Assembly: GCF_001458255.1 (NCBI RefSeq)
Contig: NZ_CYSB01000030.1
Location: forward strand, 209,204 to 273,203
Direction: 5' to 3'
Origin: Thalassovita autumnalis
GTDB lineage: Bacteria > Pseudomonadota > Alphaproteobacteria > Rhodobacterales > Rhodobacteraceae
Length of the DNA: 64,000 nt
Below, piece by piece: positions 18,542 to 26,792 of this stretch. Below the pieces are notes generated by a model. The model was not told where the DNA came from. It made no database searches and saw only the letters and a list, made by a program, of their open reading frames with translations. Made by a program: the position numbers and the translations under genes. The stretch's first letter is position 1; each line of letters starts with the position of its first letter.

Positions 18542-18554
18542 CCCCCGCCGTTTT
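18528..18554 (+). terminator. yciB terminator overlapping the stop codon
   Basis: AAACGGCGG pairs with CCGCCGTTT around the TAA stop and ends in TTTT. Confidence 0.75.
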
Positions 18555-18595
18555 CGCATCTCGATCTTTCAAGGATCTCTAAGACTGGGTGTTTC

Positions 18596-18670
18596 GCGTC
18601 CGAACCGAGGGGCGAAGCGAAGCGCCCGCCCCGTGGGGGCGGTTCGGGCGCAGCCAAATCAGAGATTTGG
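18596..18670. repeat. intergenic double-palindrome element
   Basis: GCGTCCGAACCG (18596-18607) pairs with CGGTTCGGGCGC (18640-18651) with one wobble, enclosing a G+C-rich inner stem. A second perfect hairpin CCAAATC-aga-GATTTGG follows at 18654-18670. The structure is more elaborate than a terminator and looks like a dispersed intergenic palindrome. Only one copy is visible in this window. Confidence 0.5.
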
Positions 18671-18731
18671 CACCGTGTTCCCCGGCTCATGACCGTGAAT
18701 CCTTAGCAGAGATGAAGGGCTGGCCGCTTGG

Positions 18732-19439
18732 TCAGCCTTTTTGTTTGAACAGCAGTTCCTGCGCTTTCTTGTTGTCCTGCAGGTTTGAGCGCATGTCCGC
18801 GGCCACGGCCCGGCCTTTGGCAATGCCATCGCGGGCCGCCAGTTGGTCCAGCCAGCGTTTCAGGTTCGGTTTATCGCTGAGGTCCTGCTGCTGCCCTTCC
18901 CAGAGCGACGCCCAGGGCCAGATCGCCATGTCTGCGATGGAGTAGAAATCGCCCGCAACATACTCATTTTCCGCCAGCTGGGTGTCCAGCACGCGGTAGA
19001 GGCGGCTGACCTCATTGCGGTAGCGGTCCTTGGCGTAGGGCAGATCATTGGGCGGATCCATCGCCGGGGCGTATTTCAGGAAGTGGTGCGCCTGACCCGC
19101 CATCGGGCCGACGCCACCCATCTGCCACATCAGCCATTGCTCCACGGCCACCTGCTCGCGCGCGTTGGAGCCATAGAACTGGCCGGTCTTGCGGGCCAGG
19201 TACTGCAGGATCGCACCGCTTTCAAACATCGCAATCGGGGCGCCATCTGGCCCATTCGGATCTACGATGGCGGGCATCCGGTTGTTGGGGGCGATTTTCA
19301 GGAAATCCGGCTCAAACTGCGCTCCAGCGCCAATGTCCACCAGATGCAGATTATACGGCAGGCCCATCTCTTCCAGCGCGATGGAGATTTTCCAGCCGTT
19401 TGGCGTGGGCCAGTAATAGAGGTCGATTGCGTTGCTCAT
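18732..19439 (-). CDS. glutathione S-transferase family protein (YfcG/Ure2-like)
   Basis: A 235-residue soluble enzyme. The ATG at 19439 starts the thioredoxin-like domain directly (MSNAIDLYYWPTPNGWKISIALEEMGLPYN). The longer frame only adds a proline-rich leader. Landmarks are APNNRMPAIVD with the cis-Pro, and FESGAILQYLARKTGQFYG. The helical domain has EQWLMWQMGGVGPMAGQAHHF and FYSIADMAIWPW. These match the disulfide-bond oxidoreductase (YfcG/YghU) branch. It stands alone, divergent from metZ. Confidence 0.93.
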   Translation of the reverse strand: MSNAIDLYYWPTPNGWKISIALEEMGLPYNLHLVDIGAGAQFEPDFLKIAPNNRMPAIVDPNGPDGAPIAMFESGAILQYLARKTGQFYGSNAREQVAVEQWLMWQMGGVGPMAGQAHHFLKYAPAMDPPNDLPYAKDRYRNEVSRLYRVLDTQLAENEYVAGDFYSIADMAIWPWASLWEGQQQDLSDKPNLKRWLDQLAARDGIAKGRAVAADMRSNLQDNKKAQELLFKQKG

Positions 19440-19572
19440 GTCATACTCCCTAGTTGGGGGCGATGATGGCGCTTTGGCCGCTGGTGGCAAGGGGGCATCG
19501 CGTATCTCACGTATAGGTGTCGTGACGACAGGTAAACTTGACCTTGCCTCTGCTCTGTCCTATCAGGCGGGC

Positions 19573-19626
19573 CGTGGCGATTTGTTTACCGGATTGCGGG
19601 CCACGTAAAATATTCCGCTAAAGAGG
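19573..19626 (+). promoter_or_regulatory. SAM-II riboswitch aptamer upstream of metZ
   Basis: CGTGGC (19573-19578) pairs with GCCACG (19600-19605) to form P1. The loop carries GATTTG and ACC, and the 3' tail reads GCTAAAGAGG (19617-19626). These are the SAM-II hallmarks: one stem, a GAUUU-type loop and a 3' GCUAAA-GG that forms the pseudoknot. ACC at 19588-19590 can pair with GGT at 19625-19627. The element sits directly before metZ, the usual SAM-II context in alphaproteobacteria. Confidence 0.88.
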
Positions 19627-19672
19627 TCAGGATGAAAGAGCCCCTTTCGCTTGACCGCGACGGGGCTTTTTT
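19625..19672 (+). terminator. riboswitch expression platform: terminator and competing antiterminator
   Basis: The terminator pairs AGCCCC (19639-19644) with GGGGCT (19662-19667), plus TCGC with GCGA inside, then a T-rich run. The competing hairpin pairs GGTCA (19625-19629) with TGACC (19652-19656), and GAAAG with CTTTC. It shares bases with both the terminator and the aptamer pseudoknot. SAM binding should therefore favour termination and lower metZ expression. Confidence 0.82.
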
Positions 19673-19701
19673 ATTTGGGCGGGATGCCCGGAGGATTTGG
19701 A

Positions 19702-20883
19702 ATGAGCGAGAGCTGGAACAAACGCACCAAACTGGTGCATGGCGGCACGCGGCGCAGCCAGTATAATGAGGTGAGCGAAGCAGTCTTCCTGACCCAGGGG
19801 TTTGTCTATGACACCGCCGAACAGGCCGAAGCACGGTTTGAAAAGGCGGGGCAGGATGAGTTCATCTATGCCCGCTATGGCAACCCGACCATGGCGATGT
19901 TCGAAGACCGGATTTCTGACTATCTGGGCTATGAGGATGGCTTTGCCTGTGCCTCTGGCATGGCGGCGGTCAATGGCGCGCTGATGGCGCTGTTGAAAGC
20001 CGGCGATCACGTTGTCGCCTCACGGGCGCTCTTTGGCTCCTGCCTCTACATCCTCGAAGATATCCTGACCCGTTTTGGCGTCAACGTGACGCTGGTCGAT
20101 GGCACCGACAATGCGGCCTGGGCCCAATCGATCACTGCAAAGACCGATCTGGTTTTCCTTGAATCGATTTCGAACCCGACACTGGAAGTCATTGATCTGA
20201 AACATGTTTGCGATCTGGCGCACGAGGTTGGCGCGATCGTGGTGGTGGATGATGCGATGGCCACGCCGGTTTACTCCTATGCCAAGGCTTGCGGCGCCGA
20301 TATCTCGGTTGTGTCGACCACCAAACATGTGGACGGGCAGGGCCGGATGCTGGGTGGTATCATTTGTGGGCCCAAGGATCTGATCCGTGGCCCGGTTGAG
20401 ACCTATATCAAACACACCGGCGGCGCGATGAACCCCTTCACCGCCTGGACCCACCTGAAAGCGCTGGAAACCATGGAACTGCGGGTGCGTGCACAAGCCG
20501 CGGCGGCATTGGATGTGGCTGAAGCGCTGAGCGGCCATGACAAGCTGAACGTGGTGCGCTACCCGACCCACAAGGCCCATCCGCAGCAGGAACTGGCCCT
20601 GTCGCAGGCCCCGGCTGGCGGCACTGTGCTGACGATTGAGGTGAAGGGTGGCAAAGAGGCCTGCTTCCGCTTCCTCAACGCGCTGCAGGTGATCACCATC
20701 TCCAACAACTTTGCCGATGCGAAATCCATCGCCACCCATCCGGCTACGACGACCCACCAACGTCTGCCGCAGGAACAGAAAGACACGCTGGGGATCAGCC
20801 CCGGTCTGGTCCGCCTGTCGATCGGGCTGGAAGATCCAAGCGACCTGATCGCTGATCTGCTGCAGGCCCTGGATCAGGCCTAG
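19702..20883 (+). CDS. metZ: O-succinylhomoserine sulfhydrylase
   Basis: A 393-residue PLP enzyme of the Cys/Met metabolism family that makes homocysteine from O-succinylhomoserine and sulfide. The ATG at 19702 follows GGAGGA and lies after the riboswitch terminator; earlier starts would fall inside the terminator. The PLP Lys is K208 in STTKHVDGQGRMLGG. Other marks are QGFVYDTAEQAEARFE, YARYGNPT, ASGMAAVNGALMALLKAGDHVV and ATTTHQRLPQ. The MetZ label rather than MetB/MetY rests on overall resemblance and the SAM-II switch. Confidence 0.95.
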   Translation: MSESWNKRTKLVHGGTRRSQYNEVSEAVFLTQGFVYDTAEQAEARFEKAGQDEFIYARYGNPTMAMFEDRISDYLGYEDGFACASGMAAVNGALMALLKAGDHVVASRALFGSCLYILEDILTRFGVNVTLVDGTDNAAWAQSITAKTDLVFLESISNPTLEVIDLKHVCDLAHEVGAIVVVDDAMATPVYSYAKACGADISVVSTTKHVDGQGRMLGGIICGPKDLIRGPVETYIKHTGGAMNPFTAWTHLKALETMELRVRAQAAAALDVAEALSGHDKLNVVRYPTHKAHPQQELALSQAPAGGTVLTIEVKGGKEACFRFLNALQVITISNNFADAKSIATHPATTTHQRLPQEQKDTLGISPGLVRLSIGLEDPSDLIADLLQALDQA

Positions 20884-20908
20884 GAAGAATTTCACTAAGA
20901 AACCGACA

Positions 20909-20934
20909 AGGGGGACGCTTTGTGTCCCCCTTTT
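20909..20934 (+). terminator. metZ terminator
   Basis: GGGGGAC-gctttgt-GTCCCCC followed by TTTT. Confidence 0.9.
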
Positions 20935-21062
20935 GCCGTTCATGGGATTGCACCACCGCAGGGGCTGCACTAGTTCACGGTTAAATTTGGCAAACTGGCC
21001 CGGCTGCATTAGATTGAGGGTCCACAGTTGCCACGGCAACAGCAGGTCGGGGATCACCAGCT

Positions 21063-22154
21063 ATGAACGTCCATACCTCCGAAATTGATCGGGTGATGCA
21101 GGCGGATGAGGCGCGCGATGCGTTGGCGCGGCTGCGGACCTGGGCTGAAACCGCCTCGGATGCGGAGTTGAAAGAGGTGGATGCAGGGCTGCTGGCGCTG
21201 CTGCGCAGCGGGCAATATCCTGAGCTAAGCCGTGAATATCCCGAAGATTTCACCGTTGATGCGGCCTATAAGGCCAGCCTGCCGGATCTGCAAAACGGGC
21301 CCTCCAGCCTGATCCGCGGCGCCAAGCGGGCGATCCAGCATGTGGGGATCTCCAACTTCCGTCTGCCGATCCGTTTCCACACCCGCGATGGGGCGGACAT
21401 CACGCTGGAAACCTCGGTCACCGGCACAGTCAGTCTTGAGGCGGAGAAGAAGGGCATCAACATGTCCCGCATCATGCGGTCCTTCTATCGCCATGCGGAA
21501 AAGACCTTCAGCTTCGAAGTGGTTGAGGCCGCGTTGGAGGATTACAAGGCCGATCTGGAAAGCTTTGATGCGCGGATCCAGATGCGGTTTTCCTATCCGG
21601 TGAAGGTTCCGTCGTTGCGGTCGGGTCTTGCAGGATACCAGTATTACGACATCGCGCTGGAGCTGATCGAAAGCGCCGGTGTGCGCAAGAAGATCATGCA
21701 TCTGGACTATGTCTATTCCTCCACATGCCCCTGTTCGCTGGAATTGAGCGAACACGCCCGCCAAACCCGCGGTCAGCTGGCCACGCCGCATTCGCAGCGT
21801 TCGGTGGCGCGGATTTCGGTCGAACTGGTGGGCAAGGCCTGTCTGTGGTTTGAGGATCTGATCGAATTGGCGCGTCAGGCGGTTCCGACGGAAACGCAGG
21901 TGATGGTCAAACGCGAAGATGAACAGGCCTTTGCCGAGTTGAACGCCGCGAACCCCATCTTTGTTGAAGACGCTGCGCGGCTGTTTTCACAAAGCCTAGA
22001 GGCTGATGCGCGGGTTGGGGATTTCCGTGTGGTGGCCAGCCACCAAGAAAGCCTGCACAGCCATGATGCGGTGTCCATCCTGACCGAAGGGGCCACCTTC
22101 GCCGCCGAAAGCTATGACCCCAAGATGTTTGCCACATTGCATCATCCGGGCTGA
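21063..22154 (+). CDS. folE2: GTP cyclohydrolase FolE2 (type IB)
   Basis: A 363-residue enzyme that opens GTP to dihydroneopterin triphosphate, the first step of folate synthesis and of queuosine-type pathways. Conserved FolE2 blocks are GISNFRLPIRF, LETSVTGTVSLEAEKKGINMSRIMRSFY, YVYSSTCPCSLELSEHAR and TPHSQRSVARISVEL. The C-P-C-S-LE segment holds the metal-ligand Cys. Type IB enzymes can work with metals other than zinc and are often zinc-regulated, but I see no clear Zur site upstream. Downstream folate genes folB and folP lie 12 kb away. Confidence 0.95.
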   Translation: MNVHTSEIDRVMQADEARDALARLRTWAETASDAELKEVDAGLLALLRSGQYPELSREYPEDFTVDAAYKASLPDLQNGPSSLIRGAKRAIQHVGISNFRLPIRFHTRDGADITLETSVTGTVSLEAEKKGINMSRIMRSFYRHAEKTFSFEVVEAALEDYKADLESFDARIQMRFSYPVKVPSLRSGLAGYQYYDIALELIESAGVRKKIMHLDYVYSSTCPCSLELSEHARQTRGQLATPHSQRSVARISVELVGKACLWFEDLIELARQAVPTETQVMVKREDEQAFAELNAANPIFVEDAARLFSQSLEADARVGDFRVVASHQESLHSHDAVSILTEGATFAAESYDPKMFATLHHPG

Positions 22155-22184
22155 GCCGCTGCCTGAATTCGGGGCAATTGCCTA

Positions 22185-22212
22185 AATGCCGCCTGTTGAG
22201 GCGGCATTTTTC
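22185..22212 (+). terminator. folE2 terminator
   Basis: AATGCCGCC-tgttga-GGCGGCATT followed by TTT. Confidence 0.88.
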
Positions 22213-22444
22213 GTTATTGCGCATCCCAATCGTCGGCGACGGCACAGCTCAGATGTGCCAATCTGTGTAAATAATGTTTATTTTACATGGCTTTAAGTAG
22301 TTTTTAGTGAGGCTGTTGTTGAATTATTGCTGCATTGCAGCAGGCGCAGGGCTGATATTCCGAACCGGCAGTGGTATGGTCAATCACTCTGCCCTATTTT
22401 CAAGGTCAAGGGGGGGGACCAACGTAACAGAAGGTTCCAAGATC

Positions 22445-22669
22445 ATGGCATTGAACGCTGTAAATCACATTGAAAACGCTGGTCTGGTTGCCCGTATGGG
22501 TCAACTGTGGTCCGGTCTGGTCCAGGGCATGATCGCCTATGGTGAAAGCCGTTCGCGTTTTAACGAAATCCAGGCACTGGAACGCATGAGCGACCGCGAA
22601 CTGGCCGATATCGGTCTGAAGCGCGACCAGATTGTCCGCCACGTTTTCCGCGACCAGTTCTACCTGTAA
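22445..22669 (+). CDS. DUF1127 small protein
   Basis: A 74-residue protein. The C-terminal 45 residues carry the DUF1127 pattern (RSRFNEIQALERMSDRELADIGLKRDQIVRHVF). The N-terminal part is a short amphipathic helix (LVARMGQLWSGLVQGMIAYGES). The ATG at 22445 lies after GAAGG. In Rhodobacter sphaeroides a DUF1127 protein (CcaF1) is an RNA-binding factor linked to neighbouring small RNAs; whether this one is equivalent is unproven. The upstream 290 bp is A+T-rich and holds no other gene. Confidence 0.9.
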   Translation: MALNAVNHIENAGLVARMGQLWSGLVQGMIAYGESRSRFNEIQALERMSDRELADIGLKRDQIVRHVFRDQFYL

Positions 22670-22676
22670 TCTGATA

Positions 22677-22759
22677 CCCTGCGCTTGGCAGGGCAGATGG
22701 ACAGGCGATAGGCCGCACCAAGGGGCTCCGCAGCATGCACAGCATGCCGGGGCCTTTTT
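22677..22759 (+). terminator. DUF1127 3' UTR with two hairpins, the second a terminator
   Basis: A first hairpin CCCTG-cgcttgg-CAGGG lies just after the stop. A second long stem pairs GGCTCCG plus GCATGC (22724-22738) with GCATGC plus CGGGGCC (22742-22754), followed by five T. The 3' UTR could yield a small RNA. Confidence 0.75.
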
Positions 22760-22874
22760 GCTGTCTGATGCCGATGCATGACCTGTTGCGCGACGGTAGC
22801 GTGCAGGGGGCCAGATGACCGGCTTGGCCGCGCGCTGTCTTGACTCGCCCCTGTTCAGGGTCCATCGCTTCCTC

Positions 22875-24323
22875 ATGTTGGATCTTCGACCCGTCGGATA
22901 TGTGATTGGCCTGTTGGTGGCCGTGCTGGGGCTGACCATGCTGGCGCCGATGCTGGTGGATCTGGCCACGGGTGAGGAGCATTGGCGCGTCTTTGCACAA
23001 AGCGCCCTGCTGACCATATTTATCGGCGGCATGATCTCTCTGGCGTGTCAGAACGGTAACCAGGAGGGGCTGAACATTCAGCAGACCTTTATCCTGACAA
23101 CCGGGGTCTGGCTGGCCCTGCCGATCTTTGCTGCACTGCCTTTCTATTTTGGGGAAACCCAGGCCACGCCGGTGGATGCGTTTTTCGAAGCGATGTCCGG
23201 GCTGACCACCACGGGGGCCACGGTCTTTGCCGGGCTTGATACCATGGCGAAGGGGCTGTTGCTGTGGCGGGGCATCCTGCAGTGGCTGGGCGGCATTGGG
23301 ATCATTGTTGTGGCGATGGTGTTTCTGCCGGAGCTGCGCGTCGGTGGGATGCAGATCTTCCGCTCGGAAGGGTTTGACACCATGGGCAAGATCCTGCCCC
23401 GCGCGACCGAGATTGCAAGCCAGATTTCAGTGATCTACGTGGCGCTGACGGTGCTCTGCACCTTGAGCTACCTTCTCTTGGGGATGAGCGCCTTTGACGC
23501 CACAGTGCATGCGCTGACAACCATTTCGACCGGCGGGTTTTCCACCTATGACGCATCATTTGGGGCCTTCTCAGGACCGCTGGAATATGTCGCGGCGGTG
23601 TTCATGGTGCTGTCGGCGCTGCCTTTTGTGCGGTACGTGCAGATGCTGAACGGTCACCATGGTGCGCTGCTGATGGATCGTCAGGTCTATGGTTTCCTGC
23701 TGACCTTGGTGCTGCTGATCGGTTTTGCCACCACTGTTCTCATCACGCTGCAGGGACATGAGGCCGGGTCTTCGCTGCGGCAGGTGGTGTTTAACGTGAC
23801 CTCCATCATGACCGGGACCGGCTATGCGTCGGTCGATTACATGGGCTGGGGCAACCTGCTGATTGCGATGTTCTTCTTCATCGGTCTGATCGGCGGATGC
23901 GCGGGATCAACCGCCTGTTCGGTGAAGGTGTTCCGCTACCAGATCCTCTTTGCTTCGATCAAATCGCAGCTTCTGAAAACCCAAAGCCCCAACGCCATGG
24001 TGCCGCCCCGCTATGAGGGGCGCAAAATCGACGATGATATTCTGAACTCGGTCATGTCGTTCTTTGTGTTCTTCTTTGTCACCATGGGGGTGCTGGCCGT
24101 GGCACTTGGGATGACGGGGTTGGATTTCATGACGTCGATCTCCGGCGCGGCGTCGGCCCTGGCCAACATCGGCCCGGGTCTGGGGGATGAGATTGGCCCC
24201 GCAGGCAATTTCGCCGGCCTTAACGACGCAGCGAAATGGCTGTTGTCGGTGGCAATGCTGATCGGACGGCTGGAACTGCTGGCGGTTTATGCAATGCTGA
24301 CCGTGACCTTCTGGCGGGCGTAA
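22875..24323 (+). CDS. trkH: Trk potassium uptake system membrane protein TrkH
   Basis: A 482-residue potassium channel subunit that works with cytoplasmic TrkA. The start at 22875 (MLDLRPVGYVIGLLVAVLG) matches the usual TrkH N-terminus. An ATG at 22815 with AGGGGG in front would add 20 residues and cannot be excluded. Selectivity-filter segments include FEAMSGLTTTGATVF, LTTISTGGFSTYD, NVTSIMTGTGYASVDY and SISGAASALANIGPGLG. The GCAGSTACSVKVFRYQ segment is typical. It is transcribed alone or with the small lipoprotein gene four bases downstream. Confidence 0.95.
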   Translation: MLDLRPVGYVIGLLVAVLGLTMLAPMLVDLATGEEHWRVFAQSALLTIFIGGMISLACQNGNQEGLNIQQTFILTTGVWLALPIFAALPFYFGETQATPVDAFFEAMSGLTTTGATVFAGLDTMAKGLLLWRGILQWLGGIGIIVVAMVFLPELRVGGMQIFRSEGFDTMGKILPRATEIASQISVIYVALTVLCTLSYLLLGMSAFDATVHALTTISTGGFSTYDASFGAFSGPLEYVAAVFMVLSALPFVRYVQMLNGHHGALLMDRQVYGFLLTLVLLIGFATTVLITLQGHEAGSSLRQVVFNVTSIMTGTGYASVDYMGWGNLLIAMFFFIGLIGGCAGSTACSVKVFRYQILFASIKSQLLKTQSPNAMVPPRYEGRKIDDDILNSVMSFFVFFFVTMGVLAVALGMTGLDFMTSISGAASALANIGPGLGDEIGPAGNFAGLNDAAKWLLSVAMLIGRLELLAVYAMLTVTFWRA

Positions 24324-24326
24324 CGG

Positions 24327-24791
24327 ATGCGGCTACTAACGGCAGGGCTGTTGGTGTCTTTGACCGCTGGTTGCGCCACGAAAGTTCAGCTTGAAACCTT
24401 CTTGAACGAGATTTTGAACCCGATCTGGCAAGGCGAAATAACCGATGCCTGTGTGTCGGCTCTGGCTGGTAGCGCTGGCTTCTTTACTTATGAAGCCGGT
24501 GTTGCCGGGCAGGTGGCAAAACCTGATAATTCAAACAGCGAAGGCCATTGGCACCGCGCACGCAGCTTGGCCGAAAGGGTTGAAACATGGGACGTAGCTA
24601 AGCGAGGTGCTGGTGCTGCAATGACGGTGTTGGACAACCGCGATTGTATCCGTAACCTACATCCTGAGGCGGACCGGCTGCTGTGGGGCGATGCGCCAGG
24701 CATCTACTATGTTTCAATTAACCGAGAGGTCATTGTCGTGCTTTATGATGGGGCTGAGCGGCTGGGAATGATCTTGGTGCAAGCACGGTAG
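24327..24791 (+). CDS. small lipoprotein, function unknown
   Basis: A 154-residue protein with a lipoprotein signal (MRLLTAGLLVSLTAGC, Cys16). The gene begins four bases after trkH. The mature part contains TDACVSALAGSAGFFTYEAG and NRDCIRNLHPEADRLLWGDAPGIYYVS, with two Cys. The coding sequence is more A+T-rich than its neighbours and looks like a recent or fast-evolving addition. I recognise no family. Confidence 0.7.
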   Translation: MRLLTAGLLVSLTAGCATKVQLETFLNEILNPIWQGEITDACVSALAGSAGFFTYEAGVAGQVAKPDNSNSEGHWHRARSLAERVETWDVAKRGAGAAMTVLDNRDCIRNLHPEADRLLWGDAPGIYYVSINREVIVVLYDGAERLGMILVQAR

Positions 24792-24803
24792 TGGGCCGGC
24801 AAA

Positions 24804-24837
24804 GAAAAACCGGCGCAAAATGCGCCGGTTTCTTTTT
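24804..24837. terminator. bidirectional terminator
   Basis: GAAAAACCGGCGCA-aaa-TGCGCCGGTTTCTTTTT lies between convergent genes. It has a T-run on one strand and A/T flanks on the other, so it can serve both. Confidence 0.88.
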
Positions 24838-24855
24838 GTCTCACCGTGGGGTGTC

Positions 24856-26607
24856 TTAGTCCCAGCAGTTGACCAGTACCGTCAGGCCGCTGGCCTTGGT
24901 GGTCAGGTCCTCAGGGGCCATGGTCGAGAGGACATCGGTTGCTGTCGCTGCAATGTCGAGCGTGCTGAGGAAACCCTCAATTGCCGCGGCATCCACCGCA
25001 AAGCTGACGTCCTGCGGCAGCTGTTTGCCACCGGCATTGCGCGGCAGCAGCATGCCCATGACCGCGCCACCGGCATCAAAGACCGGGCCGCCGGTGTCCC
25101 CGGGCAGAGTGGCCAGTGCCAGACGGGTCAGCTCTTCCTCACCGCTGAGGCCGGTCAGATCCGCCAAGGTGCCGAAGGTCAGGGTCGGCGCACCCAGAAC
25201 ACCACCGTAGGAGTAGCCGGAAACGGCTACGTCAGATTGCAGACGCGGCACTGCGCGCTGCAGTTCTGCCACCTGCGCCGGTGCCAGCGGTTGGGTTGGT
25301 ATCAGCGCAGCCAGACCCAGCGCGGCATCGGTGCCGATCACCTGCGCCTCGACGCCATCGTCCAGCGTGATGCGGCTGCAGCTGCCAACAGCGTCAATGC
25401 TGGTCAGCACGGTGCCTGCGCCATCCACATAGAACCCGGACCGCGCCAGACGCGGTTTGCGGATCTGCAGACCCGAGAGCAGATCGATGCGCTGTTCCTC
25501 ATTGCTGCCGGCGGCAGGGCTCATCACGCCATCAAGACGTGCAAAGCTTTCCTGCATCTGACCCAACAGACGGCTGCGGCGCTCTTCGTCACCGGCGGGC
25601 CAGATCAGGGTGAAGCCTTTGATTTCGCCATCTTTCAGCGCCACCTGGGTGTGCGACACGATCTGACTGTTGCTGCCGGTCAGCAGGAAGCTGTCTTTGC
25701 GACGCTCACGTTTGCCCTCCAGCGGTACGATTTCCAGCGTCTGCATGATGTCATAAAGGCCAAACAGCGTTTTCTGATCGCCGGGCTGCGAAATCAGCAG
25801 GGCGCGCGCCTGCGGCACAGCGCCCGAGGCGTCGAAATGGGCATAAGGCGCTTCGTACTTGTTGAAGGCCACCACACCCAGCGGCAGCATCATCTCGATG
25901 CCCGCGGTGGCATCGCGCACCAGCTGGATGTCCAACCCTTCCAGAACGGCATTATACTGACCCAGTAGTTCGGCGCGCTGGCCGGTGGTCAAAATGCCGG
26001 TTTCTTCATGGCCATAGGCCTGCTGCCATGCTGCCATAGACCCGCGGGTGCCACGACCAAAGGCGCCATCGATTGCCGAATTGTAAAAGCCGGCCCACTG
26101 CAACATGCGCTGCAGCTCCATCTTTTCTTCTTTCGACAGCAGCGACTCGGAGCGGCGGGCCTCTGCCTTGGTTTCATCCGGCAGCTGCGGTTCTGCTGGA
26201 ACGGCAACCGCTTCGGGCTGCGGTGCTGCGGTGTCGGTCGCGCCGGAGGTCACTGAGGGGGTGACCGCTGCAACGGTGCTGCCGCCAACGGGCCAGAACT
26301 GTTGGCCATAGGCGCGGGAGAAGGCGATGTAGCTGTCGCGCGGGATTTTGCCCTCACTGCGCAGCACGTTCAGCACCTGTTCGGCGTCTGTACGGCTGTA
26401 AGGGCCCAGGGCCACGGCGTACCAGCCGCCCTGCATTGCAAAACCGTTGATATCCTCAAGCGCGGCAGAATAGTCGCGGATCCGGTCTTGGGCTGCTGCC
26501 AGATTGGGCTGGGCTTCGATCTGAACCCAGACCTGCCCTTCCTGGGCGGAGGCGATGCGGGTCAGCATCAGCAGCGTGATAAAGAAAGAAACAAATGTTC
26601 GCATCAT
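24856..26607 (-). CDS. exported SPOR-like/peptidoglycan-binding protein with inactive trypsin-like domain
   Basis: A 583-residue protein from ATG 26607 (MMRTFVSFFITLLMLTRIASA signal). Residues 25-100 look SPOR-like (VWVQIEAQPNLAAAQDRIRDY; GWYAVALGPYSRTDAEQVL). Residues 163-215 form a peptidoglycan-binding_1 domain (LQRMLQWAGFYNSAIDGAFGRGTRGSM). Residues 388-550 align with HtrA-type proteases. The catalytic positions read TSIDAV (His to Asp405), TDAALGLAAL (Asp to Gly431) and GDTGGPVFD (Ser to Thr505), so it is probably not an active serine protease. Two Cys, C410 and C581, remain. It is likely a periplasmic scaffold or binding protein. Confidence 0.82.
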   Translation of the reverse strand: MMRTFVSFFITLLMLTRIASAQEGQVWVQIEAQPNLAAAQDRIRDYSAALEDINGFAMQGGWYAVALGPYSRTDAEQVLNVLRSEGKIPRDSYIAFSRAYGQQFWPVGGSTVAAVTPSVTSGATDTAAPQPEAVAVPAEPQLPDETKAEARRSESLLSKEEKMELQRMLQWAGFYNSAIDGAFGRGTRGSMAAWQQAYGHEETGILTTGQRAELLGQYNAVLEGLDIQLVRDATAGIEMMLPLGVVAFNKYEAPYAHFDASGAVPQARALLISQPGDQKTLFGLYDIMQTLEIVPLEGKRERRKDSFLLTGSNSQIVSHTQVALKDGEIKGFTLIWPAGDEERRSRLLGQMQESFARLDGVMSPAAGSNEEQRIDLLSGLQIRKPRLARSGFYVDGAGTVLTSIDAVGSCSRITLDDGVEAQVIGTDAALGLAALIPTQPLAPAQVAELQRAVPRLQSDVAVSGYSYGGVLGAPTLTFGTLADLTGLSGEEELTRLALATLPGDTGGPVFDAGGAVMGMLLPRNAGGKQLPQDVSFAVDAAAIEGFLSTLDIAATATDVLSTMAPEDLTTKASGLTVLVNCWD

Positions 26608-26792
26608 AGTCAGAAATATCCTTACCTGTCGCGTCGTCACGATTGCGCGCTGTTTTATCAGGTTCCGTGAGGCTTGCACTTAAATAATGCGTCAGGCTGC
26701 AATTGACCCCGCGCTGTTGCCCTCGTAGGTAAGGCGAGCAAATTCACATGGGCCCCAGTGAGGGGTGCTTTTGGCCGGATAAGGCAGGGATC

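Noticed and set aside
19651..19701. Upstream in-frame start for metZ
   Set aside because: It would begin inside the riboswitch terminator and lacks a ribosome site; ATG 19702 has GGAGGA in front.
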